Of a stretch of DNA of 64,000 nucleotides, positions 47,633-59,413 are shown in pieces (the first letter of the stretch is position 1; every line of letters starts with the position of its first letter). The DNA is from Nymphaea colorata (lineage: Eukaryota; Streptophyta; Magnoliopsida; Nymphaeales; Nymphaeaceae): NCBI RefSeq assembly GCF_008831285.2, contig NC_045150.1:10926001-10990000 (forward strand), in the 5' to 3' direction. The notes beneath the pieces were generated by a model. That model was not told the origin of the DNA. It was given only the letters and a program-made list of their open reading frames with translations, and ran no database searches. The translations under genes and the position numbers were made by a program.

Positions 47633-47644
47633 GCTCTGATACCA
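47633..47644 (-). promoter_or_regulatory. primer-binding site for initiator tRNA-Met
   Basis: The minus strand reads TGGTATCAGAGC, the standard plant LTR-retrotransposon primer site complementary to the 3' end of initiator tRNA-Met. Four bases separate it from the inferred LTR end ...GGGTCGCAGCA (47649). Confidence 0.7.
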
Positions 47645-47648
47645 CCAC

Positions 47649-50565
47649 TGCTGCGACCCACCAGGCCGAGGCGCTGCGACGCTTGCCGAGTGGATGCTAC
47701 CGCCCGGGATCACATTCCAAAGATGGCTACCAGAATCCTATTACCATTCTTACAAGGGAGGTTAATTCCCTGTTACAGAGCAACGCCCGGCTAGACAGGA
47801 CCCTAGCTTTACAACATCACTTAGCGTTAGATTTCTCCCTTGTCCAACCTCACACGACAATAATAGTTCACATGACAATAATAGTTCATTACAACAAGGG
47901 AGCCCCTCAGCTTCCTATTGTGACTGTTACAACTGTAGAAGAGAGTCGACTTCCAAGGGCTGGATCTTCCTCCATAGAACTCATATATGGTCGCGCCTTG
48001 GCTTGTTAGATTCATGGAGGCATCAAGTACGAAAAGGAACCAGGGAGAGAGTGAAGCCGAGGCTGGGGTGAGCGGCAATGGTCACAGAATAGGGACTGTT
48101 CCATGGCTGTCACAGGTTCTGCGTTAGGGGCCTGTTGAAGGACAGGGACAACTTCGCCACTCTATAGATTCAAGCTCGTGGCTCCGATTGGCTTGCTCTA
48201 TGGCTCGTTGGAATTGCACGGATACTCTTGCGATTACCCAATGTTGGGATCCAAAGATATGGCCAATTGAATAGGGCTGTATTCTTCTGTTGCGGGAACA
48301 ATAGTCTTAGAAACATGCGGTCGTAAAACCTGTTGTTCCAACCGATTCCAGCCACTTCTCCAGTTGAGCTCTGGTGCGATGGAAGCGCAACTCCCAGACT
48401 TTGCTACACATCTGATTTTACAACGACAGGATGTTGGTGGAGACAACTCCGAATTTTTGAAATTAACTGTCGGAAGTCTGGTCACCCTAACTTTCTCAAG
48501 AAGCTTCAGCATTCTGCCAAAAGATAGGGTTAGCTTCACCTCTATAGATTTTGGATTTGTGCTTGGATTTCCTCACGCTACAGCCCTATGAATAGAGATA
48601 CATTCTGTCACAACAGGGTCTGCAATCTCAAAAACAGGGGATCGAAAAAAGCTTTGATGTTGGCTGGCTTCAACATTAGTTCCGGTCGAGCACTGGTGCA
48701 TTGGAAGCGAGACTCTCAGGCAATGCTGCACGTTCGATTTCCTGACAAAAGGGGGTCTATGGAATCAACGCCGATCTTTCAAAGTTGGAAGCAGTAATTG
48801 TCGGGCTGTTCCACATACAGGATTGAGCTGCATCCAAGGCTGCCAACAGGCAAGCGAAAATCACCAGATTCTGGCCAACTCTGATGTCAGATCAGGTCGA
48901 GCATCGATGCATTGGAAAGAGGACTCCAAGACGATGCTTCTTGTGCAATCTCAAGGTGAGGGAATGATTGAGGAGATAACTCCAAGACGATGCTTCTTGT
49001 GCAATCTAGATATTCCAGCCAGCTCCGGTGATGGTTTCGGTCGAGCTTGGGCTCGTTGGAACCATAGCACGTTGAGGATTAGGGTAAAGCACTGAGGGAA
49101 CAAATGACCCATGGACCTGTCATCGACGAGCCGCCAAACAATGCTTCCTACTATTGAAGAGGCCTGTCACTGTGAGGGGTCGATAGGGTGGAGTCCTCGT
49201 TGCAACGGGCGGTGACTAACACTGTTGACAGGCTCTCAGATCCATACAGAAACCTAGATGGGAAGAATCGCGAGAAATGCAGCTCCTTTCCTCCACTATT
49301 ATGCGGTTTACTGTCTGCCACTGGAACAACAGGTTGAGGCTTATGGTCGAGGTGGTGTTTATCACCACCGGCAAACTTGTCGTGCCACCGCTAAGCTTAC
49401 CCGAAGGGATGCGTGGGTGTTCAGAGCTGTTGGGGTTACCGGGAACAACCACGCTGGTAGAAATCACAGAAAATATTGCTGCCGGATTACACAAATGATG
49501 TACCACATTGAATGGGAAACACGTCAAAATTTTAGAGCATTGGGGGAAGAAGAAAAACTAACACTTCATTGAGCTAAAGATCGAGATCGTGGGTGATTTG
49601 GGCACCGGCAATCCCTTCTGTTGTTACAGAAATCCGAAGGAATACAAGATGATCAAAAGTTGCCTGAAAACTCAATGAGAAGAGGGTTTTGTAGAGGAGA
49701 GGACTGCCTGCGTTCTGCCAACCAAAAAAAGCTATTGTCCGACCAAATGATGTCACCTGGCCGCCAGTTGTCCATGCCCTCACGTCGGGAACCCACACTG
49801 CTACCATATGTCATCCTCCTCCTCACGCTGGAAGCTGAACGGTTGAACCGATTCGGTCGACCATTTAATCACTTGACTCGGCGTCTCATCCCAGGTTACA
49901 TACAAAAGTCGGGTGATACAGATTATAAGTCGGGTCCAGGACAAAGCCTGACCCTTTACATCGATCCAACTCAAAAAGGAAGTGCGGGTCTGAGCTTTGG
50001 ATTTATAGACTACCCAAACCCGGCATGAGGTACATGTTCCAGACTTGTGTCCATGAGGCTTGTGTTGCCCAGTGTCCCATTGCCGTATCACCAGCTCCAT
50101 GCCGTGTCCCGCCATACACAAGGACGTATCCCGCTTGGAGACGTGTTGGCTATGTCAAGCAACTGTGTCCTCATGTTTTGGTTGTGTCCTGCATCACAGG
50201 AGGAATGTGTCTCACCCAGAACTCGTGCTGAATGAGCTTCACTCAACCCATTAACCAAACAAGGTTGGGTTCACCTTGGTTGCACCTGGTGGAGTGCTAG
50301 GTCGACTTTGGTTGTCGTTGGCCAAAGTTGTAGGTCGCTCAAGGCCTGTAGCTCACCCGTAGCTGGATTCTTGCATCAAACGGACGCCTGGCCTGATGCC
50401 GGCCCATTGTTAACCTCCCTAGCAACCGAGAGGCCCTTTGGGAAATGAAGCAAGTGGCTGCCCTTTCCTGGCCCGGCAGTGATGGGTCTCGCAGCCATGC
50501 CTCTGTACTCCCGCACTGTCGTCGCTGTCGGGCCATCATGGCTGGCCGATAGTAGGGTCAAATCA
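47649..50565 (-). repeat. long Ty3-like LTR (~2.9 kb)
   Basis: On the minus strand the LTR would start TGATTTGACCC at 50565 and end GGGTCGCAGCA at 47649, next to the primer-binding site. A purine tract lies just outside the other end. The U3 part matches 36997-37457 and 44751-45190 in the opposite orientation. A TATA box lies at 50001-50009. The part at about 48.17-49.08 kb contains several repeats of a GGTCGAGC...TTGGAA motif and matches 51.83-52.72 kb. The length is unusual, so an insertion inside it is possible. Confidence 0.5.
50001..50009 (-). promoter_or_regulatory. LTR TATA box (minus strand)
   Basis: Minus strand TCTATAAAT about 560 bp from the LTR start, within a block conserved with 45029-45035. 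Confidence 0.45.
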
Positions 50566-50567
50566 GA

Positions 50568-50579
50568 TCCACCCCTCTT
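50568..50579 (-). promoter_or_regulatory. polypurine tract of Ty3-like element
   Basis: Minus strand AAGAGGGGTGGA, two bases before the LTR start. The plus-strand copy has AAGAGGGGTGCA at the same place. Confidence 0.5.
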
Positions 50580-51480
50580 AAAATGGAGCCTGCCCTCAGG
50601 GTCCTTGGAGTCTCGCCAATCACCATGACGGCGTGCACTCCCTAAGTGGAGCTTCCTCCCACCAGGGTCCCAAAGAAGATGTCTCTGCTTCTCAGCAATG
50701 GCAGGGTGGTTTTTGATTGAACTGCCCCAGCTGTAATGATGCTGCCTCACCCTATGCTGCCAAAGATGTAAGCTCTTTGGTTCAGTTTGGAACAGCCCTG
50801 TTTGAACCAAGCGAACATTGTCCTTACCAATGAAGTTCTCCCATGATAGCTCTTTGGTAGGAAGAAGACTGCACCATGGCATGCTTCTGCCTTGAGCTTC
50901 CTGTAACTTGTGGCCCATGTTGGTCATCCGAAACCTGCCCCTACCGGTGGAGTCCTCGCATAACCTAAAGCCAATGGAGGGACAACGCCTTTGTCTTCCT
51001 GCTCAAGGATAGAGGACTGATTTCGCCTGAGGTTCCACCACCATATGTTGTGAGTGGGAACAGTCCAGCCACCCCTCCTAGGCTGCTGCAACACATTTCT
51101 GGAAGAAGCTACGCTAAGTGGTATGTGTGTTGGCGGTTGGTGATGCCACCTTTGATGACCTCCAATGAACCTCGTTGACTGCGGTGGTTGTGGGTGCCCG
51201 GGCACAAGCTGTCCTCCTTGGTTGACGATTTTCTTCCTCTCGACCTGAGATGACATTGCTCATTTAGCTGTGGGCTGGTCACTTCCCTTACCCTGTACAC
51301 TGGTTCCTTTCCTCCAGTTTTTCTTCTGTTGGAGGCTGCTACTTCTTGGTCAGAATCGGCTATTACTAAGCTCACAACGTTCTCAGCTTGGCTGCAGGGC
51401 TGCAAGGCATAGATGGCCATGTCCTTATCTTCCTCCTTAATGATTTTCTTAGTTCTATCAAGGAGGTGCACGTAATCTCT
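50570..51480 (-). pseudogene. Ty3-like 3' internal region, possible chromodomain
   Basis: A minus-strand frame at 50376-50927 contains LLPTKELSWENFIGKDNVRL, which resembles the 'LP-EEATWED' core of plant chromovirus chromodomains, about 260 bp before the LTR. It is followed by the SARRHGD block shared with 36.9 kb. Upstream frames (50924-51256 and 51109-51471) overlap in different registers, showing frameshifts. Catalytic integrase and reverse transcriptase blocks are not present. Confidence 0.4.
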
Positions 51481-51489
51481 GTCGAGGAG

Positions 51490-51720
51490 TCCCAGCCAAT
51501 GTTGTAAAAGGCTTAGCGTATCGCGTATCGGTCGGGCCGACCTATACGCTGTATCGTGATGTATCGTAAATGTAGTGTAGTGTATCGTATATTTAATTTT
51601 CTAATTTTTAAAAAATATTAAAATTAAAAAAATAAAAAAACATAAAAAATCAGAAAAAATCAGAAAAAATCAGAAAAAATTAAGAAAAATGTATTGAAAG
51701 GAACATTCATGTATATGAAC
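51490..51720. repeat. GTATCG-rich repeat, probable transposon end
   Basis: Begins AATGTTGTAAAAGGCTTAGC and continues with five or more GTATCG words and the palindrome-like TCGGTCGGGCCGACC. An A-rich tail with CAGAAAAAAT units follows (51630-51690). Similar GTATCG-rich ends occur in plant DNA transposons; a second end was not found. Confidence 0.35.
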
Positions 51721-51829
51721 AACACATTCCAAAATAAGAAATCAGAGATTCAAAATAACATAATAAGCATCATTCTTATCCTCTTAGCATGCCGAAGAGA
51801 ATTAGATTACATCACAATTCATATGTTCG

Positions 51830-52720
51830 AAACAAGTAGTTACACCTACGATTGGCTTGTTCTATGGCTCATTGGAATCGCGCGGATATCAGTGAAATGA
51901 AGATCTCACTCTTGCATCTATCGGCACTGGAATTTGAAGATATGTCCAGCGGATCAGGGATGTGATTTCTGTAGTCGCAGAGATAGTAGCGCAGGAACAG
52001 GTGTAGCGTGACATCTCTACAAATTTTGGGTTTCTGCTTGGATTTCATCGTGCTATGGTTCGTTGGAACCGTGAGGAAGTAAGCAAGACGATGAGCTCAC
52101 TCTTGCAGATTTCCAACACCATAATACAAATTCATGGCCCTGTGAACAAATACACGTTCTGCTGCAACAAAGTCTGCAGTCTCAAAAACAAGGGGCCAAA
52201 AAAGCTTTGATTCTGGCGTCTCTGGCATCAGTTTTGGTCGGGCACCGGTGCATTGGAAGCAGGACTCCCAGATGATGTTGCATGTCTAATTTCCCAACGA
52301 AAGGGGGTCTGTGGAATCGACGCTGATTTTTCGAAGTTGCAAGCTGTAACTGTCGGGTTGTTTCATGCACAGGATTGAGCAACAGTAGTGGCCTTCAACA
52401 GGTGAGTGGGAATCGCTAGATTTCGACCAACTCCGATGCTGGATTTGGTCGAGCACCAATGCATTGGAAAGAGGAATACCAGGCGTTGCTTCCTGTGCAA
52501 TCCCGAGGTGAACGGATGATTGAGGAGGTAACACCAAATTTTTGATTGTGTGAGATGGTGGTCGGTCAGCCTGCTCCTCACGCTGAAGAAGAAATTGCAA
52601 CAGGTTTAGGCGGTCGGAAATCTAGAGATTCTGGCTGGCTCTGGCGACGGTTCCAGTCGAGCTTGGGTTTGTTGGAACCACAACACTCTCAGGGTTACTC
52701 CAGTCCAATATCTAGGTGTT
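51830..52720 (-). repeat. internal LTR fragment of Ty3-like element
   Basis: Matches 48.17-49.08 kb in the same orientation (for example CGATTGGCTTGTTCTATGGC against CGATTGGCTTGCTCTATGGC). It equals roughly LTR positions 1490-2400 and lacks both LTR ends. The internal GGTCGAGC...TTGGAA repeats are present in both. Confidence 0.6.
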
Positions 52721-54690
52721 GTACGTGTCTTATGAGTTGGTTAGATTTTAGTTTTGTTGAGTTGGGCAATTGTTGGTTTGATTTTGTAGTTCAATCTTTT
52801 TCTTTTATTTTTTGTTTTACTGGTTTTCAAGACAAGGCTTGTCATCTTTAGTTCTCACTTTTGTTGTAGCATGGGTTGTTTAGGAGCTTTGTTGACTTAT
52901 TTGCTTGGTTTCCATTTTTCAATGTTTTTACTCAATTCTTTTGATAAATAAAATCTGATCAAGTCTAGTCCCAAATATGTATGTACGTGTGCTATTTTAG
53001 GCTACTACATATAAGGTATTTGACAATCTTAGGATTTCTTTTGTATTCACTATCATGCTCTTGCATCAGCATGTGTTGGAAAGAAAACCAAGAAAGACAG
53101 AATTATAAGAAACTCAATTTTGAGGAGTATTCAGTTAGCCTCATACATTGTATACTACTACTTGAAGTCGCCAGTCTCTTGGAAGTGGAATATCAATAAA
53201 TTGACATAAGTAAATACTTAACTATCTAGGAAGTATAGGTACTGTTGTCCATGGCAGTTTCTAGTTGGGAAAGAATGTTGCTTCAGGAGTAGGGATGTAA
53301 ATGGGATGTTAATGTTGGACTATGAGTTTGGACTATACAGATCTATGTCATAATGATTCGCCTGGAAAAGTGCCACACCTGTGTATGTATCATGCAGCTC
53401 AACATGGGTGTAGGACATGGAAAATGATATTTTCTATTTTGAGTCTGTGCGTTTGTATGCATGTATGTTTGTGTAATCAGTCACTAGTCACAATTCTTGT
53501 ATGCTTTTGGACCATTAATCCTCTCAAAAGTACGTGTCACTATGGCAAAGTGCATCTACCTTGTCAAAAGTGAAAGACAATAAGTAACAAGGGGAGACAA
53601 ATGTAGATGCAAAGCTGTTCTCCTCCCATTAGACATTCTTCAAGTCTGTTAGTTTAGTGCCCCCAACATTAAAACTATTTGTTTAGTACCACTAGGAGCA
53701 ACTAACTTTCAACATCTATTTATAAGGTAATGCTAATGAACTATTTGTTTTTGTATTCATCAATGTTGAACTTGTTTAAATAATAACCACCAATTAAGCA
53801 TGGTAGTTTCATGGTCCTAGTCTATATATCATAGTTGGCAAACATGTGGATCATCTGACCTTGGATTCCCAGGGTGGCTTGACCACTTACTTGGTCAAGT
53901 CATAATTTTTTATAGTATTTTTTTAAAACACTTTTTATAGTATTTCTTAAAACAAAGAGTGGGTCCTGAAATGCTGGAAGTAAGATATTAAGAGAGAGAG
54001 AGAGGGAGATCAGCAGATAATTGCTGGATATTTCAAGTTTAGTTAATGAGATTAGCAAGATGAGTTGTGGGGAATAACTTTGAATAAAATCTGATTTGGC
54101 TTGAGCATGGGTAAAATGATTCAATTTTTACAAGGTCAAAGATTGACTGAAAGCATTGATAAATCACTTTCAAACAAACTGTTCCAGAATTCAGCAAGTC
54201 ATCCACAAACATAATGATTCAATCACAAATAGGTTAGTGCATTGGATGCATAATAAGCAGCTGCGATAATGTTGCTGTACCTGCAGAAGTTCTGTTTAAG
54301 TTTTTCAATTTATCATCACTGCAGAAATTGATTGATCTGGTCAAACTGAATTCACAATCAGTTTCTATCCTTCCCATCAATTAAATTTTGGGCTGGGCTC
54401 ATAATGTTGAGGCTAAAGTGCCTGTTGATGACTGCCAAAGTGTTCCATATATGGTGGTTGATGTGCAGTAACTTGATCCGGATCTCCTTGTAGCATCTTC
54501 CCAAAATGTTAGTATTCTGTTATTCTATTGAAATTTAAAATTAGTCCATCATAATGTAGAGTTTTTGGCAACCATTGTTTTTTATTTGACATTTGTAGAA
54601 CAAGAACCTTAGTAGGAATTCTACAAGTTAGAAGTTGTTTAGGACGGCATGCCATGAGCTATATGCTCAAGAGATCACATTGCTTGGTGG
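52721..54690. other. no gene recognised
   Basis: AT-rich DNA with a GA run at about 53993-54005. Around 53831-53900 is another ATAGTTGGCAAAC-type repeat. No coding exon supported. Confidence 0.35.
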
Positions 54691-54711
54691 CCAGCAGCCT
54701 AACCAAATGAG

Positions 54712-54850
54712 GCCAATGCCTTCTGGGTGCACGAATTTGTGCTCAGTGAGCATGGGATATGATTTGAAGGATTTGATAATACCCTTGTTGAGAGCTGTGT
54801 TCTAGTAAAGTTTTGCTGCGTTTGCAAACACTGGATGTGGACTCATTCAC
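54712..54850 (+). pseudogene. decayed coding fragment, unknown
   Basis: One plus frame reads FWVHEFVLSEHGI, a TGA, then FEGFDNTLVESCVLVKFCCV and CKHWMWTHS. The composition and Cys spacing look protein-like and a single stop interrupts it. The family is not recognised. Confidence 0.2.
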
Positions 54851-55059
54851 CCTCAAGTCCCAAGTATAGGAAAGTATGAGGGTGCCCAAGTGCCAGTAGA
54901 TCTTATTGCCTTTCAATTAATGAGGCAAACTCTTACTTGATCATCTTGATTGACGAGACCTCCATGAAGTTCTTAAATTTTCAATTATGGGCATTTGACC
55001 ATTCTCATCACCGCGAAGGGGAGAAATCGAGAGGGGAACTGAAAGGGCATCGATGAACA

Positions 55060-55149
55060 ATGAAGGGCGAGTTGAAAGAGATTCTTGCAGATCTCGACAA
55101 TCCCAATGGTGTGGTCTCCGATACAGATTATCATGAACGTATCAAGAAG
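55060..55149 (+). CDS. possible first exon, unknown gene
   Basis: An ATG with a TGA directly upstream in frame opens 30 codons, starting MKGELKEILADLDNPNGVVS, then AAG followed by GTGACC as donor. The peptide is charged and protein-like. An exon-like block at 55300 follows, but its phase does not fit a direct join, so one exon may be missing or the gene is decayed. Confidence 0.3.
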
Positions 55150-55299
55150 GTGACCCATTTCTATTAGTTTCTGCATTTGATTTATGATCATGGTATCTCT
55201 CTCTCGATTGAAGAACCGATTGCTTAGGTTCATGAGAACATTTTCTTTGTCCACATGTTGAATTTTCCCTGTTAAGTTGCATCGATTGAACTACGCTAG

Positions 55300-55402
55300 A
55301 GTGTTACTATCCTGATCTTGATTCTGCTGCAAACATTCGTGAAATTTTCACGAGTCTATGTGGAAATCGCTTGCGCATTAAGGATGTAGGCATTCTTGGA
55401 AG
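55300..55402 (+). CDS. possible internal exon, unknown gene
   Basis: An acceptor ACGCTAG precedes an open frame containing CYYPDLDSAANIREIFTSLC and ending RIKDVGILGR at a good donor (AAGGTATGTTT). A T-rich intron-like stretch follows. Family not recognised. Confidence 0.3.
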
Positions 55403-57870
55403 GTATGTTTCATTTTTCAATTTCTTTCTTTTTTGGGTTCATCATTTTTTGTTTGTTGGTTCAAGCTTTCCAAATTTCCATTTCTACTTGTATATTTATT
55501 ATTATTTTTCTTTTTTTTTACTCATTTTTAACTTTCCTTCGCCTTTTGGGTTTCCATTTTTTTTTTTTTTTTGAGCAACGATTCTGAATAGTTTTTTTTT
55601 TCTCAATTCTAGTGCTTAATCGAATCAGAAGTTATGGTTTGCACCACTATTGTGTTAAAGGTTCATGTTAGATTATTTTGTTCTTTGTTTTTTTGTGGGA
55701 ATCAATGTACGCATGGTAGGTGAAGTTCGAAGGTCTTCTAGATGTAGAATGAAATTGTTCTTTATTTACGTTTCTTATCATTTAGCACTCAAGTTTGTTA
55801 TGCTTCATGTTTTCCGCTTAATTCTTCTTCATTTTGAGGTAGTATTGGGGAGGATAAGATACTGCCAAGCAATGTTGTTGCTCTTCTGACATTACATGCT
55901 GGATTCTATTGTTTCTCACATAAAAATTCAGGTTCACCTGAATATTTTGGGGAATTATTAGGTGCGAGTTCGATGCCTGTGTTCCGCCTCCACCTCTCTG
56001 CTTGTCGTTTGTATGTCCAATTTCAAATTTGGCATTAATTTCAGGTTACAGTAGCTTTGCTTTCGTTACTGGATGGTTGGATGTTCAAATGAAAGGCTTG
56101 TTTCCATTAGGCACCCAAATTTCTAATTTGGCATTGATTTCAGTCAAAGATTCAGCAGTTGCTGCTAACAGAAAAGATATGTGATAAAACATAGAAAAAT
56201 ATACAAAGGAATCAAAGAGGCAGAAAGAGACGAGCTTACCGGAGGGAGAGGGCCTTTGATGCGCATGCCTACCTGCCTCTATGCCGGTAGCATTAGGGGC
56301 GAAACAACGCACCGGTTTAGATCTTTGTGTATCATCCCCGCTATAGCTCTATAGCAAGTGTCTGAACCACCGATATAGTTCTGTAACAGTTATCATCACC
56401 ACCGCTGCTGCAAGTTATACATACATATGTCATCTTAAAGTCCAACAAATGAAATTTACATCCCACAAGAAAACACTTATGGTATAAACCTACTTAATGC
56501 TGATGATTTTTGTGATCTTAGAAGATTTGATTTTGTCATTATATTTTAAAACATTTGCATTTCGAAACCATAAGGCGTTGGAAATCTTGTTATAATATGG
56601 TTAGGAGCGTGAACACTATGGAATCTGATCAAAAAGCCAACCAAAACAGCCTCCTGGGGATGTAGACTAACCCATTGTAGTTGAATATTCATAGTTAAAA
56701 TCTTTGTAGCGACAAATGGAAAAAAATCGTCTCCGATTAAGACCTTTTAATTAGATACACAATATTTTGTTAACATATATGTGAGTTTATTGTAAATAAA
56801 TTATTTAACATGTAGGAAAGTCTTGCACAAGGACGATTGTGCGTTAAGGATTTGTTATATTAATTTCCTTATGTTGATCTAAATAAACAAAACGGGTGGA
56901 TTGCAAATATTTTTACCTCTTTCTCTTTTTCTCATTCCCTTTCTTATCATGGCCATCGCCTCCTTTCAACTCTTTAAGCTCGTAGGTTTAGTCTATCATT
57001 TCTCAAAATTTAGAAATGCATTTGATTATGGTTGGATATGTAAATCTCATTAAGTTGTTCAACTGTACACATCCAACAAGCACCTTATCTTTAAACTAAA
57101 ATAGGAAAATGCAAGAAAATTTTGCCATCCAAATTTTTTATGAAAATATTTGGCAGCTGGGCGCGCAAGCCAGTAACATAGAGAAATTGGAATTATATAA
57201 AAGAATCTGTGCATGCCCTACTGGAATGTGTGTCATTCTTTAGCAAAGTCTATTTGGCTTACAAAATGTGTCAAACTTGATGATCTTATGTGATAATCAA
57301 ACACACATATATATGACACTTTTTATCAAATTTTATTTAAATGCATTGGCATTGAAATGCCAAAACGGTGCATATATATCTGCTAAATTTGTGTTTGCCT
57401 GGACCCTGAAAATTGTAAAAGTAGAAAAAATCAGAATTCGATGTGTCTACTTTCTCAACGTTGGATAACTTCATGGCTTATTTTGTGGTGAAATAAGAAA
57501 GTGCATTTTCTTTAAATATTTTAGACATTTAAAAAGGCACATATCGACTAAGAAAGGATAGGCTAAGATATGTTTCATTTTTCTGTTCATATATAAAGAA
57601 TTAACTGAAAAACCATCAGCCACCTTCTAAAATAACATGAGAAATTGTGTTAGGAGATGAAATCTCTCATATTTATTTTTTTGTTCACTCCACATTGTTT
57701 TTTATATTGGGGAAATCAACCATTGAATCATCTATCTTATTCAGTTGTTTGGTAACCGATTTTTACGGTTTTAGGAATCACTGAAAACAGCTCTTCGAAA
57801 CCTATGAAGGCAAACATGGGTCGATTTGTGGAAATAGAGAATGTGGATGAGTTGGTCGAATCTTAATCCC
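55403..57870. other. no gene recognised
   Basis: T-rich at 55.4-55.6 kb, then AT-rich DNA. GGCATT(A/G)ATTTCAG-containing segments occur at about 56030 and 56131 as a short near-duplicate. No supportable exon. Confidence 0.35.
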
Positions 57871-57885
57871 CAAAAACAGTGGCGT

Positions 57886-57935
57886 AGCCACATTGTGGCT
57901 GGTGTGGCCAGTTGCCCACACCAGCCTCTTAACGT
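57886..57935. repeat. fragment related to the 18.85-kb MITE family
   Basis: CAGTGGCGTAGCCA resembles the left end CAGTGGCGGAGCCAG at 18850, and the following CCAGTTGCCCACACCAGCC resembles an internal part (GCAGTAGCCCACCCTAGCC). A right end was not found. Confidence 0.3.
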
Positions 57936-58035
57936 TTTTTATTTTAAAATGGAAATCTTAAAGATTTATCTTTAATAAGGACTTCTAACTAAATTAAATG
58001 GAAGGAAACTTGCATTAAAGAATCTAGCTATTTTT

Positions 58036-58362
58036 TTAATCCTTTTCATCTGTACTCATAATTCTGAATGATTCTTCTATTGTTTCGTTACCTTCCAAAC
58101 ACATTTTTCGTTTCTTCCACATACCAATACTTTGTTCAATAGTCAAAGGAACAAAAAGTTCACTTGGCTTACCTAAATTTTTCTTCAATTTAGCTGTCTC
58201 CTGTTTTTCTTTTTCAATTTTCTCAAGTAGCTTTGTCAATTTTTGGGCATGGTCTGATTCCTTGGGCACAAATGTGTAAGAAATGTGCTTTAACACATGT
58301 ATATGAACCAGTGAATCATCCATTGCAGAGCTTACATAAGAATTGTGCGTAACCTCCACCAC
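58036..58362 (-). CDS. Lys-rich open frame, unknown
   Basis: 108 codons open on the minus strand, ending in a stop at 58036. The frame has no ATG at its upstream edge; the first internal Met is about 14 codons in (MDDSLVHIHVLKHI). The middle (KLTKLLEKIEKEKQETAKLK) has the heptad-like charge pattern of a coiled coil. It is more protein-like than neighbouring frames and may be an exon, but no family is recognised. The acidic plus-strand fragment next to it may have come with it as part of one mobile unit. Confidence 0.3.
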   Translation of the reverse strand: MVEVTHNSYVSSAMDDSLVHIHVLKHISYTFVPKESDHAQKLTKLLEKIEKEKQETAKLKKNLGKPSELFVPLTIEQSIGMWKKRKMCLEGNETIEESFRIMSTDEKD

Positions 58363-58481
58363 CAGGATGAGGAGGGTGAGAAGGGTGAGAAGGAGGAAGA
58401 AGGAATTAGAAGAAGCGACCCAAGAGGGGAATGGATGATTCTAGAGAATCTTATGGTGTCGACCGTTTATAAGAGGAATAA

Positions 58482-58703
58482 GAAGCAGAAAAGGCCCTCG
58501 ACTCTGATGAATCTGAATGCAGCAATGACTTGGAAGACGAGGAAGAAAAGGTGGATGAAACAGAGGACACCACTGATTCTAACGAATCCGAAAAATCTGA
58601 AGACAGTGAAGAGGCAGAAGGCGGAGAACAAGAGATTAAGGGGAAATTGCTAATTGGGTGTCGCCAGAGCAAGCGACTAAGGAAAAGTGGCACCATACTC
58701 TAA
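58482..58703 (+). pseudogene. acidic Ser-rich protein fragment
   Basis: After two in-frame TAA codons there are 73 open codons, beginning EAEKALDSDESECSNDLEDE, with a later QSKRLRKSGTIL end. Alternating acidic and Ser residues with a short basic tail suggest the end of a chromatin- or nucleolus-type protein, but low-complexity acidic sequence is not diagnostic. Upstream stops suggest a decayed copy. Confidence 0.25.
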
Positions 58704-58756
58704 AGGGGAACGACTTGATGGTATTTGGAGATGACACAGAAAAATGTTTCACAGTA

Positions 58757-59090
58757 GATAAACAGATGGTTTTGTTGCAACTTTCCCTTCTACTTTCCTA
58801 TTGATTCTTTTGCTTGGTGCTTGTGCAGTACAATAGAGTAATCTTTGAATTTCTTCTTTCTTCTTGAAGAATCATTTTCTTTCATCAAAATGGAACATAG
58901 ATGATTACCTCCACAGTTCCCAACTGCTTCAAACTCTTTTCTACCGCAGTTGACCCAGTATGACAAGGCAAAATAGTTCATGCAAGTAATGCCTTCATAT
59001 TTTTAACTTGGTACTATGACTAGACACCAACTTATACTGATGAAATCCATGTTTTCTCACCCAGGATATGAATGCTGCCACTGTGTCCTC
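58757..59090 (-). repeat. dispersed repeat, copy Q
   Basis: Inverted relative of 24.21-25.25 kb (see copy P). The shared frame ALSYWVNCGRKEFEAVGNCG is open for 63 codons here. It is shorter than copy P because about 0.8 kb is absent between the two matching parts. Confidence 0.4.
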
Positions 59091-59092
59091 AT

Positions 59093-59130
<38 letters not shown>
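59091..59130. repeat. (TA)n(CA)n microsatellite
   Basis: TA run followed by CA run, directly before unit R. Confidence 0.85.
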
Positions 59131-59313
59131 ACATCATTAATATATACAAACAAAATTTCCTTAAAAACAACTTAAACCAAACCACGTTTCTTATCAAATT
59201 AGTTTTTATTAACATGTTAGGATGTTTTTATTTTGTTTAAAACATTTTTTAGCAACAAATTGAACGGTTTTATTTTTGTCCATGACGTAACGGTTTGGGG
59301 TCTACCAATTTCC

Positions 59314-59413
<100 letters not shown>

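Noticed and set aside
47633-47644. Possible tRNA gene
   Set aside because: Only 12 bases match a tRNA end and the place is that of an LTR primer-binding site; no cloverleaf present.
49621-50028. 135-codon plus-strand frame
   Set aside because: Lies wholly inside the LTR, antisense to the element and across its TATA box; no known domain.
55371-55587. Phe-rich frames
   Set aside because: They translate T-runs in a probable intron.
58345-58653. 102-codon basic plus-strand frame
   Set aside because: It is an out-of-frame reading of the acidic Ser-rich fragment and GA-rich upstream DNA.
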